From NCBI GenBank assembly GCA_964522805.1, contig CAZFWP010000085.1, positions 1 through 8,181 of the forward strand: DNA of 8,181 bases, read 5' to 3'. Under the pieces are notes generated by a model. That model was not told the DNA's origin and made no database searches. It saw nothing but the letters and a program-made list of their open reading frames with translations. A program made the translations under genes and the position numbers. The first letter of the stretch is position 1. Every line of letters begins with the position of its first letter. This document shows, one piece after another, positions 1-5,096 of this stretch. This DNA is from CAZBYL01 sp964522805. Its GTDB lineage: Bacteria > Synergistota > Synergistia > Synergistales > Synergistaceae.

Positions 1-9
1 GGGCAAGGC

Positions 10-41
10 GTTTCAACTAACGCGCCTGCGTGAGGCGCGAC
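10..41 (-). repeat. CRISPR repeat 2
   Basis: This is an exact 32-bp copy of the repeat at 76-107, with the same 7-bp stem and 11-nt handle. The absence of any mismatch between the copies fits the leader end of an active array. It is followed leftwards by nine bases of the next spacer before the window ends. Confidence 0.95.
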
Positions 42-75
42 CGCATCATTTGCGACAGACACAATCGCCGAATGG
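42..75 (-). other. Newest CRISPR spacer (34 bp)
   Basis: This is the only complete spacer in the window and lies next to the leader-proximal repeat, so it should be the latest acquisition. On the minus strand it begins CCATTCGGCG and ends AAATGATGCG. Its length of 34 bp is normal for type I-C. I saw no match to it elsewhere in the window, and its target cannot be named from sequence alone. Confidence 0.93.
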
Positions 76-107
76 GTTTCAACTAACGCGCCTGCGTGAG
101 GCGCGAC
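76..107 (-). repeat. CRISPR repeat 1 (leader-adjacent), with hairpin and 11-nt handle
   Basis: This 32-bp repeat is identical to the copy at 10-41. On the minus strand, bases 3-9 (CGCGCCT) and 15-21 (AGGCGCG) form a perfect 7-bp GC-rich stem around the loop CACGC. The stem is followed by the 11-nt tail TTAGTTGAAAC (positions 86-76). Type I-C Cas5c is known to cut at the 3' base of this stem, so the predicted cut is between 87 and 86 and the tail becomes the crRNA 5' handle. The stem and handle are seen directly; the cut site is inferred from the family. Confidence 0.95.
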
Positions 108-127
108 GGTATTTAGAAAAAATACCG
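107..127 (-). repeat. Perfect 8-bp inverted repeat at the leader/repeat junction
   Basis: The arms CGGTATTT (107-114) and AAATACCG (120-127) are exact reverse complements around a 5-nt loop, on either strand. The outermost base at 107 is the first base of repeat 1, so the stem spans the exact insertion point of new spacers. In the array transcript predicted from the promoter at 138-167, it would form a hairpin at the very 5' end, just before the first repeat stem. A function in integration or in protecting the RNA end is inference only; the stem is AT-rich and could be fortuitous. Confidence 0.6.
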
Positions 128-137
128 CTATTGCAGT

Positions 138-167
138 ATATTACCATTTCTTTTACGCGAATGTAAA
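138..167 (-). promoter_or_regulatory. Putative array promoter (sigma70-type, extended -10)
   Basis: On the minus strand, TTTACA (167-162, five of six matches to TTGACA) is followed after 18 bp by TAATAT (143-138). A TG dinucleotide sits one base upstream of this -10 box, making an extended -10. A start about seven bases downstream, near 131, would put the 5' end of the pre-crRNA some 23 nt before the first repeat. The -10 match is only four of six, so the extended element and the position next to the array carry most of the weight. It was found by reading, not by mapping. Confidence 0.55.
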
Positions 168-168
168 A
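151..168. repeat. Leader inverted repeat TTTTAC/GTAAAA
   Basis: TTTTAC at 151-156 and GTAAAA at 163-168 are exact reverse complements separated by six bases. The right arm overlaps the putative -35 box (162-167), a typical place for a repressor or architectural protein to bind. GTAAAA also occurs at 247-252 and 273-278. In an AT-rich leader this may be chance, so the call is only of the repeat itself. Confidence 0.35.
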
Positions 169-291
169 TTCCTTACCGTTTCTTGGTGCGGGAAATCTGC
201 TTTTTCCTAGAAAAATCACTGTTATCAAGCGGTGCGAATCTCTTATGTAAAAGTTGTCTGACTATGGTCGGCGTAAAATATTGTATGCAAA

Positions 292-582
292 TCATAGCAA
301 TAGTAATCCTTGTGGATTATATGGCGATTTCGCTCCGCTGTGACCAACTCTTTTTTGCCAATTCGCTCCCAGAAAATAGTATCGTAAGCTGTCTTTTTGC
401 CCGTCTATGGCTTTTTCCAGTTCAAATTTCAGTTCGGACCATTGCACAGGGTCCAACAAGCATTCAAATACCGAATATTGTACCCTTTGTCCATAATTTT
501 CACATAGCTTGGCAACTTTTCGCAGTCTTTTCGTGCCTCCGTCGCTTTGAACATTTACATCATAACTTACAACAACAAGCAT
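292..582 (-). CDS. cas2: CRISPR-associated endonuclease Cas2 (type I-C)
   Basis: Cas2 forms the central dimer of the Cas1-Cas2 integrase that inserts new spacers at the leader end. The 96-residue product is the normal I-C size. It has the ferredoxin-like first strand MLVVVSYDV with the conserved Asp8, then GGTKRLRKVAKLC, the core YGQRVQYSVFEC, and the C-terminal LGANWQKRVGHSGAK typical of I-C Cas2. The start is the ATG at 582, because GGAGG lies 8 nt upstream (plus-strand cctcc, 591-595) and the family begins ML-V-VSYDV. A TTG at 597 in the same frame would add five residues but overlaps that ribosome site. The start lies 5 nt after the cas1 stop, and the stop (TGA, 292-294) is followed by the leader. 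Confidence 0.97.
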   Translation of the reverse strand: MLVVVSYDVNVQSDGGTKRLRKVAKLCENYGQRVQYSVFECLLDPVQWSELKFELEKAIDGQKDSLRYYFLGANWQKRVGHSGAKSPYNPQGLLLL

Positions 583-587
583 TATCT

Positions 588-1622
588 CTACCTCCAAATA
601 AACGGCGGATACTCTTGAAGGTCACCTCGTATGTGGCGGGCTAGGAGCATCGCCTGTAGATACGGCAGGTTACCTACAGCCATTTTTTCTCCGGTAAATG
701 GGTGGGTAAGTTCATCTTGTTTTCTCAGCTGCCATTCTGATATCACCAGTTTGCGTGTTTCTTCTTTCATTTCTACGGCCCCACTCGCTGTTAAGGTAAA
801 ACCGCGCCCATTAACTTGTTTTTTGTTGATTAGCGACAGTACAAATCTATCCGCCAGCCAAGTTCTGAATTCTTCCATGAGGTCCAGAGCCAAACCGGCG
901 CGTCCGGGACGATCCGCATGGAGGTAACCTACTGCAGGGTCAAGGCCAACCGCTTCCAATGCGGAGGCCGCATCGTGCGATAGCAGTGTGTATACGTAAG
1001 AAAGCAAGGCATTGACCCTGTCTGTCGGCGGTCTGCGGTTCCTGCCGGCAAAGGGAAAGTCTTCTTTTTGCTGTAATATCATTTCGTTAAATAGTTCAAA
1101 GTATTTTCTTGCAGCAATTCCTTCGATGCCGCGCAAGTCGTTTATGGAGCTACTGTGCTGAAGTTCTGCAATCCAACTTTCCAATAGTGCCGCTGTCTCT
1201 CTAAATCTTTCGCCGATATCTTCCTCCCGTTGGTGGTCTCTTAGAAATCGACGTAAAACTATTTTGCTGTTTAGCAATTTGCCAAGTAAGATGCTGCGGA
1301 CTATCGAAAGGCTTTTGATCTCATCGTCAGCGGCACGGTATTGTTCCCTTCTAAGCAGTACGTTGCCATGAACCGGCCCTTGGACTCTGGCGATGAATTT
1401 TCCATATTCTGTAAAGAATGCCAAGGCCACGCCGTGTTCCGCACAAAATCCCATTGCCGGAGCTGTGACATTTACTTGTCCAAAGCACAGTATTGATTCA
1501 AAGAGGTGGATGGGGAAGGCTTTGCTTTCTTCTTTGTTTAAGTGAACGACGATATTTTCGCCTTTTTGTGATAGCCACGCCCCCTGTGTGGTGATGAAGA
1601 GTGTATTAAGCATACGTCTCAT
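588..1622 (-). CDS. cas1: CRISPR-associated integrase Cas1 (type I-C)
   Basis: Cas1 is the metal-dependent integrase that, with Cas2, joins prespacers to the leader-repeat junction. The 344-residue product starts MRRMLNTLFITTQGAWLS, close to the usual I-C Cas1 N-terminus. The N-terminal beta domain is followed by the helical catalytic domain. Expected metal ligands are visible: Glu167 in RGIEGIAARKYF, His235 in GYLHADRPGR, and Asp247/Glu250 in LALDLMEEFR. A central NRRPPTDRVNALLSY motif and a C-terminal HPFTGEKM stretch are also typical. I chose the ATG at 1622 because GGAG (1629-1632) lies 6 nt upstream. The frame is open upstream to a TTG at 1682 inside cas4, but those residues do not look like Cas1. 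It starts 13 nt after the cas4 stop and ends 5 nt before cas2. It is a separate gene, not a Cas4-Cas1 fusion. Confidence 0.97.
   Translation of the reverse strand: MRRMLNTLFITTQGAWLSQKGENIVVHLNKEESKAFPIHLFESILCFGQVNVTAPAMGFCAEHGVALAFFTEYGKFIARVQGPVHGNVLLRREQYRAADDEIKSLSIVRSILLGKLLNSKIVLRRFLRDHQREEDIGERFRETAALLESWIAELQHSSSINDLRGIEGIAARKYFELFNEMILQQKEDFPFAGRNRRPPTDRVNALLSYVYTLLSHDAASALEAVGLDPAVGYLHADRPGRAGLALDLMEEFRTWLADRFVLSLINKKQVNGRGFTLTASGAVEMKEETRKLVISEWQLRKQDELTHPFTGEKMAVGNLPYLQAMLLARHIRGDLQEYPPFIWR
591..595 (-). promoter_or_regulatory. cas2 ribosome binding site
   Basis: GGAGG on the minus strand lies 8 nt before the ATG at 582 and inside the last codons of cas1. It decides for the ATG at 582 over the TTG at 597, and suggests that cas2 is translated by ribosomes finishing cas1. 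Confidence 0.8.
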
Positions 1623-1628
1623 TTTTTT

Positions 1629-1632
1629 CTCC
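1629..1632 (-). promoter_or_regulatory. cas1 ribosome binding site
   Basis: GGAG on the minus strand, followed by six A residues, lies 6 nt before the ATG at 1622. It is placed too far (15 nt) from the next ATG at 1613 and downstream of the TTG at 1682, so it selects 1622. Confidence 0.7.
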
Positions 1633-1635
1633 GTT

Positions 1636-2295
1636 TTATGTTTTATAAAGAGAGATAAGGTACTTTTTTGAATGGTCTGCAAAGGTAAGTTCCGGCAGGC
1701 AAAAATCTTTCATCGAACAGTTCTTGCAATGTGTACCTGCATTCATCGCCGCTTTGTCTCGGCCTTTTTGCAAAACTTCAGCCCTTGCGCACAGCTGCCG
1801 CACACTCTCCCGCAGCGATGGTGAAAGGTCTATTTCTGTGCGTTTTTTGGGCTCTCCATAGTAGATGGCGCCGCATTTTATTTTTACCTTTAGCATCTCT
1901 TCCAGACAAATGGCTTGAGCGCACAGCTGCACTTCGTCCGCCATGTCCGGGCGTTTGCGTCCGCGTTTGTATTCCACAGGATATGGCAGCCAGCGTTTTT
2001 TGGAAGCGGCAAAAGCTTTGACGTATACACCCTCTTCTTCACTGCTGGTGAATTCCACCATGTCGGCGACGCCGTAAAGCCCCAGCTCCGACGAGCGGAG
2101 CTGGAGAGCTGTTATGTATTTGGTATCGCCGCGGCTTTTGCCGCCTGACTTGTGAACGCTATCATGCAAGTGCGCTCCTTCAGTGGTAAGGATGTTTTCC
2201 GCCCAGAGGTTTTCCACGTGTATCAGCTGCCACTGTCTTTCGCAAAACAGCAGATGCTGAAGTCCGGAGATTAGAAGCGCATCATCAGCGTACAT
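1636..2295 (-). CDS. cas4: CRISPR-associated exonuclease Cas4 (type I-C)
   Basis: Cas4 is a RecB-family iron-sulphur nuclease that trims prespacers and, in type I-C, ensures they come from sites with the correct PAM and enter in the right orientation, acting in a complex with Cas1. The 219-residue product is of normal size. The four cluster cysteines are present: Cys18 in LLFCERQW, and Cys190, Cys193 and Cys199 in the C-terminal CKNCSMKDFC. Nuclease residues are His44 or His42 in EGAHLHD, Asp78 in GLYGVADMVEF, and Glu108 with Lys110 in YPVEYKRGR, followed by the QLCAQAICLEEM helix. The ATG at 2295 lies 15 nt after the cas7c stop, with only a weak ribosome site (TTTGGAC). It may thus depend on coupling with cas7c and be made at a lower level. 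Confidence 0.97.
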   Translation of the reverse strand: MYADDALLISGLQHLLFCERQWQLIHVENLWAENILTTEGAHLHDSVHKSGGKSRGDTKYITALQLRSSELGLYGVADMVEFTSSEEEGVYVKAFAASKKRWLPYPVEYKRGRKRPDMADEVQLCAQAICLEEMLKVKIKCGAIYYGEPKKRTEIDLSPSLRESVRQLCARAEVLQKGRDKAAMNAGTHCKNCSMKDFCLPELTFADHSKKYLISLYKT

Positions 2296-2310
2296 TGGCT
2301 GTCCAAAGGG

Positions 2311-3132
2311 CTAGAACCCCGGGATAATCTCCGGGCTTAGACCGTCTAACTCTTCGATGGCGTAGCTGCCGTCTTCTTGTACGGTGAGAGAGCCATGTAC
2401 TTTGGCGGAGGAGTATTGCCCTGTTTTGCAGTTGTGCTGCCACCAAAAGACGTTGGCGACTCTCATTGTCCCCTCTGGTCGTGCTGAGGAGGCGTCGTTT
2501 TCAAAGAGTTTGGGCAGAATTTCTTTGATCATTTGCGCATCGTCATCGTCAAACCCTGTCAGTTCCGCAAGCTGCGGATTCATGCTGCCGAAGAAGATGT
2601 ATGTGCCGGCGTCCACTCGGTGTTTCATTCCCATGGTGTCTGATGCTTTTTTACCGTCTTTGGTGTCTTCGCCGTTGACGCTTTTGGTTATCTGGGTGCT
2701 GGTGATGTTGATGGGCACAACGGTGAAGGCGGTCTGCACCGTCACCGGGCCTCTGACGCCGACAGAGACGCCGCTGTCGTCACCTTTTGCCGCCTTGAAG
2801 GCGAATACTTGCCCAAAGGCACGGACGTCAAACCATTTTTTACAGGCTGCTGTCGCAAACTCTTTTTTGTCTTTTATTTTACCGAGCTGTGAGTCGGCGC
2901 GGGATTTGAGCGAGGTGGCGTCATCGTTCTTTTTTTCTTCTGACTGGACGAAGATGCCGCAGCCTTTTTCCATCAGTCTGTCTCTGATTTTACGTTTGAG
3001 GCAGACGTCTGAGACTTCGCCGATTCCTTCGTAGCTGATACGCGGACGGTTGCCATTGAGCGGGTCTCCGTTGGGGTTGGCGTTTTTTACCGAAAAGATT
3101 ACCGCGAAATCTATTTTTTTTGAAAGTGTCAT
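2311..3132 (-). CDS. cas7c: Cascade backbone protein Cas7c (Csd2)
   Basis: Cas7c polymerises along the crRNA spacer as the backbone of the type I-C Cascade complex. The 273-residue product is slightly shorter than many family members. The family signature NPNGDPLNGNRPR is at residues 19-31 and EVSDVCLKRKIRDRL at 39-53. Further on are the conserved FDVRAFGQVF stretch, GVRGPVTVQ, and the MGMKHRVDAGTYIFFGSMNP block. A Cas7 RAMP fold is expected. The ATG at 3132 shares its A with the cas8c stop (TAATG), and a strong AGGAGG site lies 10 nt upstream inside cas8c (3143-3148). That fits the need for many Cas7 copies per complex. A small inverted repeat (2318-2335) lies in its last codons. Nothing seems broken or missing. 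Confidence 0.97.
   Translation of the reverse strand: MTLSKKIDFAVIFSVKNANPNGDPLNGNRPRISYEGIGEVSDVCLKRKIRDRLMEKGCGIFVQSEEKKNDDATSLKSRADSQLGKIKDKKEFATAACKKWFDVRAFGQVFAFKAAKGDDSGVSVGVRGPVTVQTAFTVVPINITSTQITKSVNGEDTKDGKKASDTMGMKHRVDAGTYIFFGSMNPQLAELTGFDDDDAQMIKEILPKLFENDASSARPEGTMRVANVFWWQHNCKTGQYSSAKVHGSLTVQEDGSYAIEELDGLSPEIIPGF
2318..2335. repeat. Short inverted repeat at the end of cas7c
   Basis: CCCGG (2318-2322) and CCGGG (2331-2335) are exact reverse complements around eight bases, in the last codons of cas7c just before the 15-nt gap to cas4. There is no T-run after it on the minus strand, so it is not a terminator. It could be a weak RNA stem between the interference and adaptation genes, or simply coding sequence. 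Confidence 0.3.
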
Positions 3133-3557
3133 TATTTGTCAGCCTCCTGAGTATTTTTGTTTTCGGTGTTTGTGTCCTCTGTGTCCGACGCCTCTTTTTT
3201 CTTGTATAAATCACCGCGCTGGCAGTGATATCCCAAGAGGAATTCCGGAGATAGTCTGCTGTCGTTTTCAAAGTCGCCCTCTTGGAATTGCGCCGGTATT
3301 TTGTCCAGCAACCCTCTTAGGTAGTGCAGTTGTTTGGGCCTTCTGCTTCGCAGCCGTCCCATGTAGGGATTGAGATTTTTTTCTATTTGCAGCCAGGTTG
3401 AGGCCGGGCGTTCTGAAAATATCTGCATCAGTTTCATCGCCGAGGTCTCTCTTGTTTCTCCGGCAACAGCCAGAGCTTTGTCTTCGAGGTAGTCGGCGAC
3501 GGCTAGCAGGCGTCCGAATAGGTAGTCGCGCGTGTTTCTGTTTTCTTCCAGTGACAT
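3132..3557 (-). CDS. cas11c: Probable small subunit Cas11c from an internal start in cas8c
   Basis: Type I-C Cascade contains a small subunit, Cas11c, made by separate translation of the C-terminal part of cas8c; it lines the belly of the complex and stabilises the DNA strands. Here an in-frame ATG at 3557 (Cas8c Met514) is preceded by AAAGGGG (plus strand 3565-3571) at a spacing of 7 nt, a good ribosome site inside a gene. The product would be 141 residues starting MSLEENRNTRDYLFGRLL, mostly helical, ending with the polar tail shared with Cas8c. This is close to the size known for Cas11c, allowing for that tail. The next candidate upstream is Met485 (3644), with AAGGG 11 nt away, giving 170 residues. 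The internal gene is known for the family; the exact start is inferred from the ribosome site. Confidence 0.68.
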   Translation of the reverse strand: MSLEENRNTRDYLFGRLLAVADYLEDKALAVAGETRETSAMKLMQIFSERPASTWLQIEKNLNPYMGRLRSRRPKQLHYLRGLLDKIPAQFQEGDFENDSRLSPEFLLGYHCQRGDLYKKKEASDTEDTNTENKNTQEADK

Positions 3558-5096
3558 TTGATAGCCCCTTTCTTTGTGGGTGCCTGAGTATAGAGCGCAA
3601 GCCATTCCCAATATACGTTCGTACTCCCATTTTTCCATCGACATGGGAGAGGCCGCCCTTCTGCACAGCGAGATGATAAGGTCTCTTGGCATGGGCGCGC
3701 CGTCCACTATTGTCGGCAGTAGTCGGGAGACAGTGGATTTCAGCAGCTCCGCGCTTATTTTGCTTGCATAGGCTCGCTTGGCGATTTCATCAATCGACGG
3801 CGCGCCGATAAATTGCCGCTCTTTGCCAAAGAATTGAGGCCAAGCGTAGCGGCTGTGGTAGTCTTCCACCCGCGCCAAAAATTCCGAGCCTTTGATTTCG
3901 CGGTAGTAGGTCACCGCCATTCTTCCCGGCGTCGCCGAGTCAAGGCTCATCACGACAATGTCGTCGCGCTCTTTGAGCAGAGCCTTGTAGCCGGCGATTT
4001 TCTTTTTTAGCTTGAGCGCATATTCCTGACCGATATCTTCGCTGTTTTTGCCCTGTGCCTCCGTTTGGTTTAGCTGTTCGGGCGACACAGGGCCCAAGAG
4101 CTCGTCGGTGCCTTCGACTATTTGCGGTATTGGCACCGCGTTTACCGCCCAAGCGACAATTACCTGCGTGTCGCTGCGGAATGATTGGCGCTCTATGAGC
4201 CAGCGCAGTGCCGCGTGGGCTTTTTGTGTCACTTCGTAACTGATGGTGCAGCAATCTTCCGGATTTACAAAGCGTCCTCTGAAGGTGAGTCCGTCTTTGT
4301 CATTTGAGGAAATAAGTTTTGCCTTATCAGCAGCATGTCTGATGCGCGCCGGGTGGTTTACCGCGTATGCGCTCTCCTTGCCGCTGATGAAGCAGAGCGA
4401 TTTATTTGTTTGCCGCGAGAGGGTAAAGTCCGTCCAAGAGTTTATGAGCTCTTCGCTTTTCCAGACCCGATCTTCCGCTGTGCCGGGAATGGAAACCTTC
4501 CACCTGACGAAAGCCGCGCCTATGTCATAGACGTTTTCTTTTGTCTCTTTGTCTTTTTTCTTTTGCAGAACTTTGAAGATCGGAGGCGTGTCATCTCCCT
4601 CCGAGAGCGTGAGTAGGCGCCCTTTCTCGTCAACAAAGAGAATTTTTGCCGCCACTAAGTCTTTTATTACCTCTCTTTTGGAGACATAGTTTTTTACGGC
4701 GCAGAGCATGGGGTGGGGATAGTATGCTTCCCAAGCGGAGATTAAGGAGAGGTAGCCGGCTTTGGTTTCCGCGCCGCTTTTAAAGTCATCAAAGTACGAG
4801 GAAGATATACCTCCGTATACTTGGTAGTCTCCGGCGACATATTGCAGCTTGTCACAGAGCGGGTGCGGCTCGCCGCCGCTTGTGCGCCCTGCTGAAGCCT
4901 CTGTTGCGGGAATGAGAGTCGTCTCTTTGTTCAGCACTTCCGCTCTTTTAAAATTGCCGTGCCCGTCAATGGTGATTTCAATGTGCGCCTGCTGTTCAAC
5001 ATGGGCCGGAGGCGCGGGAAGCAGCTGCCCGGCAAACTTGTCTTTTTGCTGCCGGACAGTCTCGTATGTTTCGTAGAGTCTTTGCATCCAGCTCAT
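3132..5096 (-). CDS. cas8c: Cascade large subunit Cas8c (Csd1)
   Basis: Cas8c is the large subunit of type I-C Cascade; it recognises the PAM, helps open the target DNA and recruits Cas3. The 654-residue product starts MSWMQRLYETYE, typical of Csd1, and is somewhat longer than many family members. Recognisable blocks are SYEVTQKAHAALRWLIERQ (286-304), SLDSATPGRMAVTYYRE (384-400), FIGAPSIDEIAKRAY (429-443), MPRDLI (469-474) and GYHCQRGDLY (622-631). Residues 632-654 form a polar, charged tail. The ATG at 5096 overlaps the cas5c TGA by four bases (ATGA), with a G-rich stretch rather than a clean ribosome site upstream, so start by coupling with cas5c is likely. The frame is open back to a TTG at 5180 inside cas5c, but those 28 residues are not family-like. 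The C-terminal part is probably also made separately as Cas11c. Confidence 0.96.
   Translation of the reverse strand: MSWMQRLYETYETVRQQKDKFAGQLLPAPPAHVEQQAHIEITIDGHGNFKRAEVLNKETTLIPATEASAGRTSGGEPHPLCDKLQYVAGDYQVYGGISSSYFDDFKSGAETKAGYLSLISAWEAYYPHPMLCAVKNYVSKREVIKDLVAAKILFVDEKGRLLTLSEGDDTPPIFKVLQKKKDKETKENVYDIGAAFVRWKVSIPGTAEDRVWKSEELINSWTDFTLSRQTNKSLCFISGKESAYAVNHPARIRHAADKAKLISSNDKDGLTFRGRFVNPEDCCTISYEVTQKAHAALRWLIERQSFRSDTQVIVAWAVNAVPIPQIVEGTDELLGPVSPEQLNQTEAQGKNSEDIGQEYALKLKKKIAGYKALLKERDDIVVMSLDSATPGRMAVTYYREIKGSEFLARVEDYHSRYAWPQFFGKERQFIGAPSIDEIAKRAYASKISAELLKSTVSRLLPTIVDGAPMPRDLIISLCRRAASPMSMEKWEYERILGMACALYSGTHKERGYQMSLEENRNTRDYLFGRLLAVADYLEDKALAVAGETRETSAMKLMQIFSERPASTWLQIEKNLNPYMGRLRSRRPKQLHYLRGLLDKIPAQFQEGDFENDSRLSPEFLLGYHCQRGDLYKKKEASDTEDTNTENKNTQEADK
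3143..3148 (-). promoter_or_regulatory. cas7c ribosome binding site (strong)
   Basis: A full AGGAGG lies on the minus strand 10 nt before the cas7c ATG at 3132, within the last codons of cas8c/cas11c. It is one of the best matches in the operon and would allow high translation of the multi-copy backbone subunit. Confidence 0.75.
3565..3571 (-). promoter_or_regulatory. Internal ribosome binding site for Cas11c
   Basis: AAAGGGG on the minus strand lies 7 nt before the in-frame ATG at 3557, deep inside cas8c. It supports separate translation of the small subunit and makes 3557 the preferred start over 3644. Confidence 0.6.

Larger units (their letters stand above)
1..107 (-). CRISPR. Type I-C CRISPR array, leader-proximal end (partial)
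   Basis: Two identical 32-bp direct repeats (76-107 and 10-41) flank one complete 34-bp spacer (42-75). A further spacer begins at 9 and runs off the left edge. On the minus strand the repeat begins GTCGCGCCTC and ends TTGAAAC, the usual ending of type I-C repeats. The leader (108-291) and cas2 lie to the right, so the array is transcribed leftwards and the repeat at 76-107 is the first one. The most recently acquired spacer is therefore 42-75. The number of further repeats cannot be seen. The array supplies the pre-crRNA that Cas5c from this locus should process. Confidence 0.97.
108..291 (-). promoter_or_regulatory. CRISPR leader
   Basis: This 184-bp non-coding, AT-rich stretch lies between the cas2 stop and the first repeat. 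Position, base composition and orientation identify it as the leader, which carries the array promoter and the site where Cas1-Cas2 insert new spacers. It contains a promoter-like pair (138-167), an inverted repeat around the -35 box (151-168), a perfect hairpin touching the first repeat (107-127), and the 8-mer ATGTAAAA twice on the plus strand (161-168 and 245-252). I saw no hairpin plus T-run terminator between cas2 and the array, so cas operon read-through into the array is possible. A plus-strand open frame crosses this stretch but has no features of a gene. Confidence 0.88.

Noticed and set aside
223..235. Possible IHF site in the leader (TATCAA followed by GCGG)
   Set aside because: The required TTR at the end is TGC here, and type I-C leaders are not known to need IHF as type I-E does.
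108..291. Terminator between cas2 and the array
   Set aside because: The only good stem (107-127) has its T-run inside the stem and loop rather than after it, and it directly precedes the repeat; no other stem plus T-run was seen.
183..644. A 153-codon plus-strand open frame across the leader and cas2
   Set aside because: It is antisense to a clear cas2 and the leader, has no ribosome site or recognisable motif, and reads as low-quality protein.
1623..1682. Cas1 starting at the TTG at 1682, or a Cas4-Cas1 fusion as in type I-G
   Set aside because: The extension lies mostly in cas4 and is not Cas1-like; cas4 ends with its own TAA and cas1 has its own ribosome site. There is no fusion.
2384..3034. 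A 216-codon plus-strand open frame antisense to cas7c
   Set aside because: It is a frame shadow of cas7c; Ser/Pro/Leu-rich composition and no family motif.
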